A stretch of 64,000 bases of DNA from Trissonchulus latispiculum (taxonomy: Eukaryota; Nematoda; Enoplea; Enoplida; Ironidae): assembly GCA_030248195.1 (NCBI GenBank), contig JASAND010011169.1, forward strand, positions 53,341 through 117,340. The letters run 5' to 3'. A program made the position numbers and the translations under genes. The notes under the pieces were generated by a model. The model saw nothing but the letters and a program-made list of their open reading frames with translations. It ran no database searches and was not told where the DNA came from. How positions within the stretch are numbered: position 1 is the stretch's first letter; the number at the start of each line of letters is the position of its first letter. Below, in pieces: positions 1-10,111 of this stretch.

Positions 1-200
1 ACCTAACTTTTTCATTTTCCTATGTTTAACACATGCCGAGGTCACTTTTGAAGGGCTCTGCTCTGAACGATTGAAGCAATATTACACAAAACGCACCTGT
101 CTTGTTTTGTGGACCCATTGGGACTACAAAATATGTGAAAATGAGCAAAATCGGAGATGGTCGAAAAATCGGCCAAAAAGCGACCCCCCCCCCTTAAGTG
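1..200 (+). repeat. right end of a C/G-tailed inverted-repeat element, cut by the window edge
   Basis: The stretch ends in a C-run plus CTTAAG. Phrases such as TTTCCTATGTTTAACACATG (16-35) and GAGCAAAATCGGAGATGGTC (near 143) recur at about 7078-7254, the right end of the element at 6008-7254. It is therefore another copy of that family entering from the left edge. No coding capacity was seen. Confidence 0.55.
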
Positions 201-560
201 CATTTTCAAGAGTTGATTTTATTACAAAAGTTGTTCATCTCGATGAGAGCTTTCGAATGATCCCCCATCTTGTGGGCATTGGAGAAGGTTTTGAAAATAC
301 GGAAATTTTGAAATCCCGGATTCCAGAAATTGGGTACATTTTCGTGAAAATCTTCTGAGAGCAAAAGTTTGTAGCGGGAGCAGCTCTATTCGATTATGAC
401 AACAAAATTTTGATCGCGATAAAAATTGGGCGAAAAACTAAAAGTTTTAAATTTTCCCTGAATGAAACCCAGAATTCCGGATTTTTCCGGATTTTCGAAA
501 TTTCGGGTTGCTGAGGATTCTAAAAATATATACATTATATAGGCTACCTTTAAATGATAA
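200..560. repeat. half of an AT-rich foldback repeat (same family as 18280-19160)
   Basis: The words around 375-400 (GCAGCTCTATTCGATTATGA), the AAAATTGGGCGAAAAA phrase and the fading CCGGATTTTTCCGG block match the right arm of the foldback element near 18990-19150. Only one arm is visible here. The rest of 560-763 shows nothing beyond intron sequence downstream of the receptor exon. Confidence 0.5.
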
Positions 561-763
561 TTCAGGACAGCCGCTCACATTTCGGTTCCAAGATTTTTTG
601 GTCAGACTTTAGTTAAATCTAACACGACCACTTCAATAAAAGGGCCAATAAAGAAAAATTCAAACCTGAATAGAGTAAAAGGAGCTAAAAGTGTTATTAT
701 AAACTCTAATCTTTCCTGAAAATGTAGGTTACGTTACGTAAAGCTAAACCCAAAAAGACTTAC

Positions 764-1731
764 GTAGGAGCTATATTGTACTTCGTCAGCCCGTTTGGCT
801 CTTTTCCATTCTCCAGCAGATTGGAGCTGGCCTCCTTCTGAAGCCCTTCGTTCCCGTTGGCGATGGTGAAATTGCTCTGATGCGAATCGACCGTCTTCGA
901 CTGAGTGGGACTCGCGAAAGCGCGTCGATTGCAGAAACTGGACTCGCCGTTGGCGCAGCGCAGCAGCGTAATCTGAATCAGCGCATAGGAAACGGCCATA
1001 ATCAGACCAGGCACCCAGAAAACCGCCAGAATATGAAATAGTTGGTAGTAGGTTTCAGCCACCATCCGCTGGAACATTGTCTCACACTTGAACACGGTAC
1101 CGCGACACTGTTGGATGCGCCAGTTGAGCCAAATTGTGGCACACTGTTGAAAATCCTCAAAAAAGTACACCGTTTCCCAGACCACAAACTGTGGGACGCT
1201 CAGTGCGATGGCGACGAGCCACGCTGCCAGCAGCAAGCGTTTTACACGCTGGCAGCCCACTTGGATGCGGCGAATTTGCCGTACCGTCATCAGACGGTCA
1301 ATTGCGATGCAGAGCATTACAAAAGTTGACAGGTAGAAGGGTAGGACTTGGCCGAACTTCACCAGCTTACAGAGGATATTGCCACCGTACCATTGGTAGG
1401 TAGCTATCCAAGCCAGGTAGCTGAGGGCGTAGAAAAGCAGTATCATCATGTTGGACAGGTTTAGGTGGATTTTCAGGAGCAAAAAGGAGGAAGGAAGCGA
1501 CGTTCGACAGTAGCTTTGCATCAATTTCACAAAAACGTAACCGTTCACGGGGAGTCCAATCAGTATTAAAACCGATAGATAGGACATTTCGATGTAGTCC
1601 AGTCTGCTATGCATGGCTTGCGATGCGGCGGGTGCTTCGATTTCAGTGCTGGGGGTTGTAGAATTGTTGGTGCTGAAATAGACGGTAACATTTTCAAAAA
1701 CTGAAACTGAAATGGAAAAACTGGAATTCAT
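764..1731 (-). CDS. GnRH/AKH-receptor-like G-protein-coupled receptor, large 5' coding exon (partial gene)
   Basis: Rhodopsin-class receptor, probably for a neuropeptide, acting at the plasma membrane. The exon starts at ATG 1731. The frame is open a little further upstream but has no other ATG. It ends at a donor (GCTCCTAC|GTAAGT), so TM6 and TM7 must lie left of the window. The N-terminus has several N-glycosylation sequons (NSS, NVT, NNS, NST) and no obvious cleaved signal. TM1 contains LPVNGYVFVKL. TM2 contains KIHLNLSNMMILLFYALS. TM3 begins after the disulfide cysteine in GGNILCK and ends in CIAIDRL. TM4 and TM5 follow, then a long third loop. The TYQWYGGNILCKLVKF stretch is typical of GnRH/AKH/corazonin-type receptors in invertebrates. 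The usual DRY motif is DRL, which also occurs in that group. The ligand cannot be told from sequence. Confidence 0.88.
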
Positions 1732-2162
1732 TCTATGGGTGTGCTGTCGCACTAAACGGTTGATATGCTCATTTCTGAATGACGATTAGGGATTACTGTA
1801 AGGCTACAGTCTGGGATAGGATGCCTACGTAAATGGCGATGCCCACAAACGGAATTAGCCGCCCTAAATGGATTCATTCTAAAGTGAAAACTTACGTGAC
1901 ATTTTGACAAAATTATTTTATGCACCCACAGACTGATTGAGACTTAGCTGCAAGAGAAGAAACCCGCTGGGTGCTGCCTTAGGTTAATAAAACTATAAAG
2001 AGTGCGACAACCTGCGTTACAGGTTCAGATTTTAAGTTATATTCATATATAGCAATATAGCATATCCGAGACACTTCGAAAATGGCAGTCCTAGTAAGGT
2101 ATTCCCTAAAGCAACCGTCAAGAAATTTGTCAATGTAAAAGTCTAAACCTGTCTGCTCTAAC
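1732..2162. other. upstream region of the receptor gene, no gene seen
   Basis: This is AT-rich sequence upstream of the receptor start. A possible minus-strand splice acceptor (CACTTTAG before AATGAATCC, near 1880) suggests a 5' UTR exon, but nothing firm is visible. Confidence 0.3.
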
Positions 2163-2905
2163 TAGTGTTGTCACGTTAGAGAAAAATCCGGGCCGGGCCC
2201 GGGCCGGGCCGTTCCTAGTCATCCTAGGCCATGCCCGAAACAGGCCCGAGGCCGGCCCGGATGTCGGGCCCGAAATCGGCCCGAGTGGTCAAAATTGGTA
2301 AAAATTAATTCAGATGTAGTTTTTAGCAGAGGGTAAACAGGAGTGATCTGAAATAAATGTAAAAATTAACGTGTTATGGAAAAACAATAAATTGGATTAA
2401 AAGCAATGCCTCTTATGTAATATAAAATAAAACTTTATTTATATATTCGCAACCTCTCCTGTTTGTCTCCTGGACTTTTAGAAACGTAGTCTGAATAAAG
2501 TAGAAACTATAATTGTATAATAAATTAGGTCGTCACTCACCAAGCTCACATGTCCTTCAAAACATTTGAATGAAACCTATTTCGGTTATTCAAAAACGGT
2601 ATCGAGCTCTAGCAGAACAAAGTGTCAAAACAGCGATGATACTAGCTTTTAATCAATACTTGATATAAATTATACAATACATTAATATTTTTCAATTCAA
2701 TTGAAGTGGAAAGCTTCTAGTTTCAAGGATTCTCAGTAAAAATTTGGTGTTTTTCTATCCATTCATATAACTTTTTCCTTTGGGCCGGAAACGGCCTGGG
2801 AAAAAATCCGGGCCTGTTTCGGGCCGGGCGCGAAAAAAATCCGGGCCGGGCCGGTCCAATGGAATCTGATCCGGGCCGGGCTCGGGCCAGATCATGACAA
2901 CACTA
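2163..2905. mobile_element. non-autonomous hAT-like element with GC-rich subterminal repeats
   Basis: The termini are TAGTGTTGTCA and TGACAACACTA. The flanks are GCTCTAAC (2155-2162) and GCCCTAAC (2906-2913), a 7/8 match to an 8-bp target duplication, as made by hAT transposases. Both subterminal zones are built from GGGCCGGGCC-type words, while the middle is AT-rich and non-coding. No transposase fragment was found. Confidence 0.75.
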
Positions 2906-2963
2906 GCCCTAACTAAATACAGTAAAAGCATAAATTGCATGTGGCTGTTGCAACGTTAATCTC

Positions 2964-3126
2964 AGGGCCTTTTTAAGAAAGGGTAGAGTAGAGTTAAAAT
3001 TAACTCGATCCTTTTCATGAAAGAGTTAAAAGAGGGAAACTCAAGCTTGAGTAGAGTTAAAGCGAGTTAAAACAGCTAGTTTTAACTCTACTCTACTCTA
3101 CTCTACCCTTTCTTGAAAAGGCCCTC
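2964..3126. mobile_element. short foldback MITE
   Basis: About 160 bp that folds almost completely on itself. The left end, AGGGCCTTTTTAAGAAAGGG followed by TAGAGTAGAGTTAAA, is mirrored at the right end by TTTAACTCTACTCTA...CCCTTTCTTGAAAAGGCCCT. No coding capacity. Confidence 0.65.
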
Positions 3127-4444
3127 AGCTTAATCTCAGTTTCATCCACAGCACGGCAATCGACTAAAAATTATAAATTTCTGCACTTTCTATATTTTGG
3201 TAAATTTAGAGCTAAATTTTGATAACTCTCGGTTAACAGCAAAAGAAGAGCTTTGAACAACTCAGTCCAAAGGTCGACCAAAACTCCAAACTCAGTCCCC
3301 CCTAATTTACATATGTCTCGTTCATTTAGTCAAAGCTGCTTTAGGTAGAAAAGAAACGTACACTGAACAGCAGAAAAAGAATTGAAATAGCTTCACGACA
3401 GTCATATATACATATTTTCAAAAAGCTAACATTAGGCTAAATAGCTCTTGACTGGCACAGACAGACTACTAGATAATTTTAAAGTAAAGGTTTGGAGAAG
3501 CGTTTCAGGGCAGATCCATCCACCAATCAGTAAGGTTATACCTATTTGCAGGCCAGAATTTATATTAGATAGGTGAATTGCTTCACTCCAATTTCAGTCA
3601 CTACAAAGTTTACAAACGCACTTTTAATGACTCAGTAGTTAAGACAGCATAGCGTATAGCTAGTGAATTGCGGAACTTTTTTGTTATATGCTGTTTTCAT
3701 AATTGGCTAACGGCAATGAGGGATTTAGAAAAAAGATAAAAATGGAAAATATTTTTAGGCAAATCGGACAACCTATAAAAACTGGCCGGCCAGCAGAACA
3801 GATGCCTAGAAACTTGTTAGCGCTTCAAAAGGTCTCTCTGAGATATGAAGCGAAGCTGAAAGATTTTTAACTCGATTACTGTCGCAGAAAAGAATAATTA
3901 AGATGATAAACTTCTTCAAGGCTATTCTGGGCTTCTAGAGTGTCGCCTTAAAGTTTCCTAGGTGATTTCCAGCCAGTTACAGCGTTTCCAGCGACGGTCT
4001 AAAATTAAATTTTAAAATTATCTGATTCTTCATCTTGACTTAAACCTTTCGCTATCTCAACCATTAAGATGTAACTATGAGATTTCTAAAATAATAATGG
4101 ACTTCATTGAGGCATATTATGTAAGTATATTCTTTTCCTTTCGATTTCTTTTCTTTTTTTCTCTTCAATAAGAGAGAGTTCCACTCCATTTCCCGAAGTT
4201 TTAGCTTCCTGTATAGTAAAAAAGTTTTCTGTTCCGCTTGATTTCTGCCAAAAATTCGCCAAAACTTTAGGGAATCTAAGCATTCAGCCTGTCGAGAATA
4301 TACACTACCTAGCATATTTTAGCTTGATTTGCCTAGTTTTAAGTTTTAATACGTTGAGCACCGTTACTTACGAGGGAGAAGTGAGAGGAAAGGCGCAAAC
4401 TAAGAAATTTGGTACCAACAACTAGTTGTTTAAACTGTTTTCGA
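3127..4444. other. AT-rich intergenic stretch, nothing recognised
   Basis: Open frames here are short, without splice or codon signals, and match no family known to me. Confidence 0.4.
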
Positions 4445-5435
4445 CCCAAATCCGTTATCTGGCATCTCATATAAACATTGTGCAGTCATCCTGCACGACA
4501 TTGAAATTTGTGCAGAATAAAAATTCAGCTCTGAAAAGCGATGCAACCATGACAGAAAACAGGCATTTTCGTAAAGGGGGTCGTGCAAACATTTTATGTT
4601 CTTTAGCATCAAACCGTTATCTGGCATGGACGTAAAATTAGAATTGAGACCGAATGGGAATGCCTGTATGTAAATCAACCCTCTTCATTCCCGAAGGGCA
4701 ACAACCCTTTTCAACGTCGATGTTAAAACTGAAGTTCGAAAGATTACACAACACAAACGGTGACTGCTGCACCATTGTCTTCCAAACACTCATCTTCATT
4801 CCCGAAGGGCAAATGCCCATTTCAACAAGTTGTGATTTTATGTGTTGCGGAAATTGTCAAAACTGCCAAATTCGCATCTCATATTTGTGGCTTCAACTGG
4901 CTTTTCTAGGAATCTGTGGCAGGATTTCAGCAAGGTTCAGAAACATGATTTTGCAGGTAGAAGCCAACAATATAGTGAGATGCCAATTTGGCAGGATTTT
5001 GACAATTTCGCCTATGTTTAACACGTAAAACCTGCCACTTATTCCTTATAGGAATAAGTGGTAGGATTTTTCTAGGCTTTAGAAACATGATTTTTGCAAG
5101 TTAAGTCAAAAACAGTGAGATGCCAATTTGGCGGGATTTTGACAATTTCGCCTATATTTAGCACGTCAAACCTACCACTACTTTCCCTTCAGGAATGAAG
5201 AGGGTTGATTTACAGGCACTCTAGTGGTATACTTTATGTCAATGTTGAGGAAGGTGCCAGATAACGTTTTAATGCTAGAGATGAGCAAATATTTACATGT
5301 TCTCCTGACCAAGATAAAATTCTTTATGTTGTTACAACCTGTTTTTTCAAAAGAGTTCAGCCAGTTGCACAAATTCAAAAGTTGTGCAGGATGGCTGCAC
5401 AAATATTATATGAGATGCCAGATAACGGATTTGGG
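4445..5435. mobile_element. inverted-repeat element of about 1 kb
   Basis: The left end CCCAAATCCGTTATCTGGCA plus TCTCATATAA is repeated inverted at 5406-5435. Internal segments are also partly mirrored or repeated (GAAGGGCAACAACCC at 4694 and GAAGGGCAAATGCCC at 4805; two near copies of GAGATGCCAATTTGGC at 4978 and 5119). No transposase frame is visible and no clear target duplication was found. Confidence 0.6.
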
Positions 5436-5849
5436 CCCTGTTGACTTGACATGATCTTCCACTTGTAGCGAGTAAGAAACCACACTTGACTAGCACGAAG
5501 GCTTTTTAATTTTTCCGCTATGAGGTACATAGCTTTGTAATAGAATCTTATACAAAATCTTAAAACTGAGTACATTAGCGTGATAGCCCCAGGAAAAAGT
5601 ATCAGTTCAGTATGTTTTAAAACACACATGGCAAACAGTCCTTGCGTGTGCTGTTCAACGATAGAGCAAAGTTTGGACTTACCATAGATTCTCGTAAGCT
5701 GAACTTGAAGAAGCAAGTGTTCCAAATCGAGGGACCAAAGAAAAGCCCATAGTAATTTTATTTTGCATGTTTGCTCGCGCAAAAGTGCCAGCTCAGCTTC
5801 CACGAAGACGGCGAAAACTTGAAATCAGTGTAATAAACTGGATGGCTGT

Positions 5850-5925
5850 TCAGGTCTGGCTTTGAGTGGATGATATCTAGTTTGGGTCAGCCAATTTGAG
5901 TTCGATCCCCGCCTTGGACACTTTT
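5850..5925 (+). repeat. possible tRNA-derived SINE head
   Basis: TGGCTTTGAGTGG resembles a pol III A box. GAGTTCGATCCCC, about 40 nt downstream, closely fits a B box, and a T run follows at about 5921. No intact tRNA cloverleaf is apparent. This is probably a decayed SINE or tRNA relic. The rest of 5436-6007 shows nothing. Confidence 0.3.
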
Positions 5926-6007
5926 CTTCACATCTTTCAATCCTGGTTTCAACCTTTCACACTCGCACAAATAAAACTGTTAACAGCTACATAAAATAGC
6001 TACGGAA

Positions 6008-7254
6008 CTTAAGGGGGGGGTCCACCATGAAAAAATTTGTAGTCACGGATTTCGCTCATTTTTACAAATAATGTAGCCACACATGTTGTGCGTACCAAGT
6101 TTAAATATTGAGTTGTTTCATCCATTTTTCCGCGAGTTATGCGTTATCAACTGCTTGCAATTGTAATAACGGTACGAAACGAGGGTACCGCTTGAGACTA
6201 AAGCAATTTTCCTTAAACAGTCTTCGATTTTGGAGCTTCAATGGGGTGTACATTTAAGAATTGATCTAAAGAATTAATTTTGCCCCGGTGTTGGCAGACT
6301 AAATGTGATTTCATGCCTTTTTGACGACTTTTAGGGAGCAGCAAAGCCAATGTTGAGGTTAGATCACAAAACCCTTTAACAGCCATTAACTTCAATTTGG
6401 TGCATTTGCGGACCATAACCCAAGAAGAAAAATTGTTCCCCGCATTAAGAGCTTTCGATTGATGTCAAATTTGTCATGTTTTGAGAAATTTGAAAAAATT
6501 GATATTTTTGCTATATGTATGGGTGCCAGTCCGACAGATTGGGATGCAGCGACCACGTTGGGCTACTTAGCAGGAATAATTGTAGTCAACACTGAACTGC
6601 AGCCACCAGAAATAACGTGAAACGAGATATTTTGGCATTTGGTAGCTGCTGATTGCAATGGTCTCACGTAATAGGCAAAAAATTGAAAAAATTCAAAATT
6701 TTGGTAAAAAACCAAATTTTTAGTGTCAAAAATTCTCGAAACTGGGCAAAGATTATAGGCATCATTTGGTATCGTTAGAAACGTCTATTTATATACTTTG
6801 ATTTGTTGGAATTAGATTTTTGATTTAGGCTTTTGAATTTTTGTAATGCTAGCTCAAAGTTACAACCCCAAAGTTTCCACTAACAAAAAACGTCAATTTT
6901 CGCAGTCAGCAGGTTTGAAAAATTATTTAAAAAAATTCAAAGGCCTAAATCAAAAATCTAATTCCAACAAATCAAAGTGTATAAATAGACGTTTCTAACG
7001 ATACCAAATTATGCTGATAATCTTTGCCCAGTTTCGAGATTTTTTGACACTAGTCAAAAAATTGAAACTGTTCCAGTTTCCTATGTTTAACACATGAGAT
7101 CTCAACTTTGAAGTGAAATTACTCATTAACGTAAAAGATCCTACTTTAATTTCAAAAACTCGTTAAAATATACCAATCGGAGAACAAAATATGTGAAAAC
7201 GAGCAAAATCGGAGATGGTCGAAAAATCGGCCAAAAATGGACCCCCCCCTTAAG
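6008..7254. mobile_element. inverted-repeat element with CTTAAG-G/C-run ends and an internal palindrome
   Basis: It starts CTTAAGGGGGGGGTCCA and ends TGGACCCCCCCCTTAAG. Inside, about 6711-6840 is mirrored at about 6930-7060 (for example CTAATTCCAACAAATCAAAG against CTTTGATTTGTTGGAATTAG), with the axis near 6885. A second copy's right end is at 1-200. No target duplication was seen and no protein is encoded. Confidence 0.6.
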
Positions 7255-7443
7255 TCCAAGTTTTTTCTAGGTTAGGCCCTAAGTTTGCTCCTGTCAAATG
7301 TAGCTGCCTGATAAAGAAGTTTTAAGCTCTTCTAAATGTGAACCGGCAATCACAAAGTCAGGTGACTAATGACCCCAGTGAGCCCACAAGAAATGGGGAT
7401 GATAAATTTGTGTAGTGACATAAAAAACCCCTGCTGAACTAAC

Positions 7444-7560
7444 TTTATATCAGAAGGCAGAAAAACAAATGATGACTGTCGCGACTGGATTAAACTGGTT
7501 ATCTTTATCACAGCCACCATGGAGTCATACAGGCGACGAAGTTGCAACATCATCAGCGAG
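7444..7560 (-). CDS. candidate orphan exon, unidentified
   Basis: A strong minus-strand acceptor (TATTTTCTTGTTTCAG) opens a frame that stays open for 39 codons to a good donor (ATAAA|GTTAGT). The peptide begins SLMMLQLRRLYDSMVAVIKI and is rich in leucine and methionine. I do not recognise it. The antisense strand carries a 22-codon ORF in perfect Kozak context (GCCACCATGG, 7516-7525). Either may be chance. The rest of 7255-7837 is unremarkable. Confidence 0.25.
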
Positions 7561-7840
7561 CTGAAACAAGAAAATAATAATTAAAAGAATTACATCATAA
7601 AATAGTAGTAAAAATAAAATAATTAGGACTTAGAGTGAACTCCTCGAAAATTGCCATTTTTTGACCCAAAAATCGTTTTTGGCGTATACTGACTTTAGCC
7701 GCTCGCGATAGTTCGAATGTTGTAATAGCAAAAATGTTCATTTTGGAGCCCTCTTTCCAGCCATAGTAAACAATCCGGTGTACCGACCGACTATCTACTG
7801 AGAGTATACAGCCAGAAACCGAAAATTTCTTATCTGTTTA

Positions 7841-8852
7841 CTTAAGGTGGTGATTCCCTTTGGTCACATAAAGTTTGCACCATTATTACTCATTCATTAC
7901 ATGGAGTTAAGAAGCCATTTTTACATCAAAATGTAGCTTGACATTTTCTTTTTTTAATGCATGCCACGAAACTAATGTTGCTTTTCTAAAATATTTTTAA
8001 CTCATTTTAGAAGAAGTATAATTTTCCAGAATTTTTGCAGACTCAGGTACATTTTTTCGCGAGACATCGGTTATATCATTCGATGCCTCCATCAAATAGC
8101 TGGGGACGATTTTTTATTTATTGTGAAATCGCTCTTCGTTATAGAGATATAAGCTGAAATGTGTGTGTAACCTGTATTTTGCCTATTTTTTTCCAAATTT
8201 GTCAAGCGATTACTTTAGCTAGAAAGCAGCAATCGGGGCAACTAAAAAATCGTCCCTGGGTATATTTGTGCAGAACACATTTGTTCAGTAGCAGCCCTCC
8301 AGCTTGCATGGTGAATGCTCCACAATCTTTGGAAAAAAATTGGTCGTGTTTTTGCAAAAACTACGTTACTACTAAAAAAACTCGTTTTTTATTATAGCAG
8401 CCTACATGATAGCAGTTGGAAGACGATCATGCGTCGGATAATTTGTCCCTGTGAGACCTTCAGATCGACGCCCTTAGTTTGATTTTACGGCTTGCGTAGT
8501 TCAAGAAATGTTGGATTATTTGATATCTGCAAAACTGACAAGTTTTCGACGCCAAAACAAGAAAATCGACTATATCTCACGGTAGAGAAAAGCTAGAAAC
8601 TTGCTTTAAGAAGCAAAAATGTGAAGCTCAATGAGATCTTTCGAATGCATACAGTCATAACTGTATAGCTGCTGCCAAACATTCAGAAATTGGGAAAAAC
8701 CACTATGACCAGAAATCTCGAATTTTTGAATCGGGATTGCGCGGGGGGTGTTAGAACGCTAAAAGAACTTATTTCGTAAAGTTTCATCAAATTTCATCTT
8801 GATTTACGCCGCCAAATAACAATATGTGCCCAAAAGGAATCACCACCTTAAG
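7841..8852. mobile_element. non-autonomous TA-target (Tc1/mariner-type) element, 1012 bp
   Basis: The terminal inverted repeats are CTTAAGGTGGTGATTCC and GGAATCACCACCTTAAG. TA dinucleotides stand immediately outside (7839-7840 and 8853-8854), as expected for TA-target transposases. No transposase reading frame is present. A further ACCACCTTAAG end motif near 8985 hints at a second, truncated relative. Confidence 0.65.
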
Positions 8853-9838
8853 TAAAAAAGCGGGACTGGTCCTAGAATGTTGAAGAGCACCGAAATAAAA
8901 TATTTGGAAAATTTCATCTACTTTCATAAAGAATTGGAGCTTGTACGGTCAAACATCAGAAACATAAGACACATAAGAAAACCACCACCTTAAGAAAACT
9001 AATTTTGACCAATCCAATAATCATAGTATTAAAGCTCAAAAATTCATAATCTCTACCTCTTTCTAAATCCTTACCTTGTCCCACAACATGGTTGGAGGCT
9101 GATGTTCTGGTTTGACAAAGTTAATTAACACTTTTCTTTTTCTACCTACTCTTATAAATGGGGAACACCCTCATTATTTCAGAAATGGGGGCGTCAAAGA
9201 GTCCCCCCAACGAACATTGAAAGACCCCCGACTAACAGCTTTTGTCTTTTGGCCGTGGTAGTTATCTCTTGATAACAAAATGTCAGTGAGCTTGCCGTAA
9301 CTGTAGCACTAATTAAACTGTAGCACTTTAGGTTCAGTTAGCGGAATTATTTCAGCAGAGGTTCGGAGCGGTGTAAAAATGTAATTATTTCGGCCAACAA
9401 GGATATAAACGAAAAGGAAATAATTTTATTCTTAAGCGTCCATCTGAACACTATGTATTGTTGGCAGTTCTATATGCTTCAGTTAATTACACTAGATGTG
9501 CATTCCTAATTCGCCTACGACACAGCACGCGATTTCTATTGAATAATCTTCGCCAAACTAATTTGCGCCTGCTTCCTGGGGCAATTTGTGTTACGTAAAC
9601 TAACAGTCAGAGGCTACTACTAATTATTATCTAGTAGGACACGCCTTGAAATTAAGAGAAGCTTACACATGCAAATGATAATTCTATACCTCAAGGTATC
9701 GTAAATTCATTTATCTGAACAGTTACTTCTGAGGCGATTTTCACCAACCGAGTGGGGAAATTACCTTTGCTGTATAAAAATAAATCTTTTCAGGGCTCAG
9801 GCTATGGGAAAATAACAATAATTAAATATGAATATAGG
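8853..9838. other. AT-rich, no gene recognised
   Basis: No supported reading frame, RNA gene or complete element was found apart from the stray ACCACCTTAAG motif near 8985. Confidence 0.4.
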
Positions 9839-10111
9839 CAGAGTTGGCTCTGGGTCTAAATTTTCGGATCCGGTCCGTCCATACCCAGACCCATCCGTAC
9901 ACGTATAAACCTAAACTTGAGCTATGATCGTAATACAAGAATATTTGGAAGTTTTCGATGCTACAATAGTCATGGCTGAATCCATGCTATGTAAACTTTC
10001 ATTTTTGACTCAATAATGTCAGTTTTGTTCAATACTTTTCTTTAAATTTCAAACATTTATTCTGGACCCGGATTCTAGTAAGATTTAGACCCGGACCCGT
10101 TGTCAACTCTG
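9839..10111. mobile_element. small hAT-like MITE
   Basis: The ends CAGAGTTGGC and GTCAACTCTG form imperfect inverted repeats. They are followed inside by GGTC/GGACCCGG words (GGGTCTAAATTTTCGGATCC on the left, TTTAGACCCGGACCCG on the right). No convincing target duplication. Confidence 0.5.
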
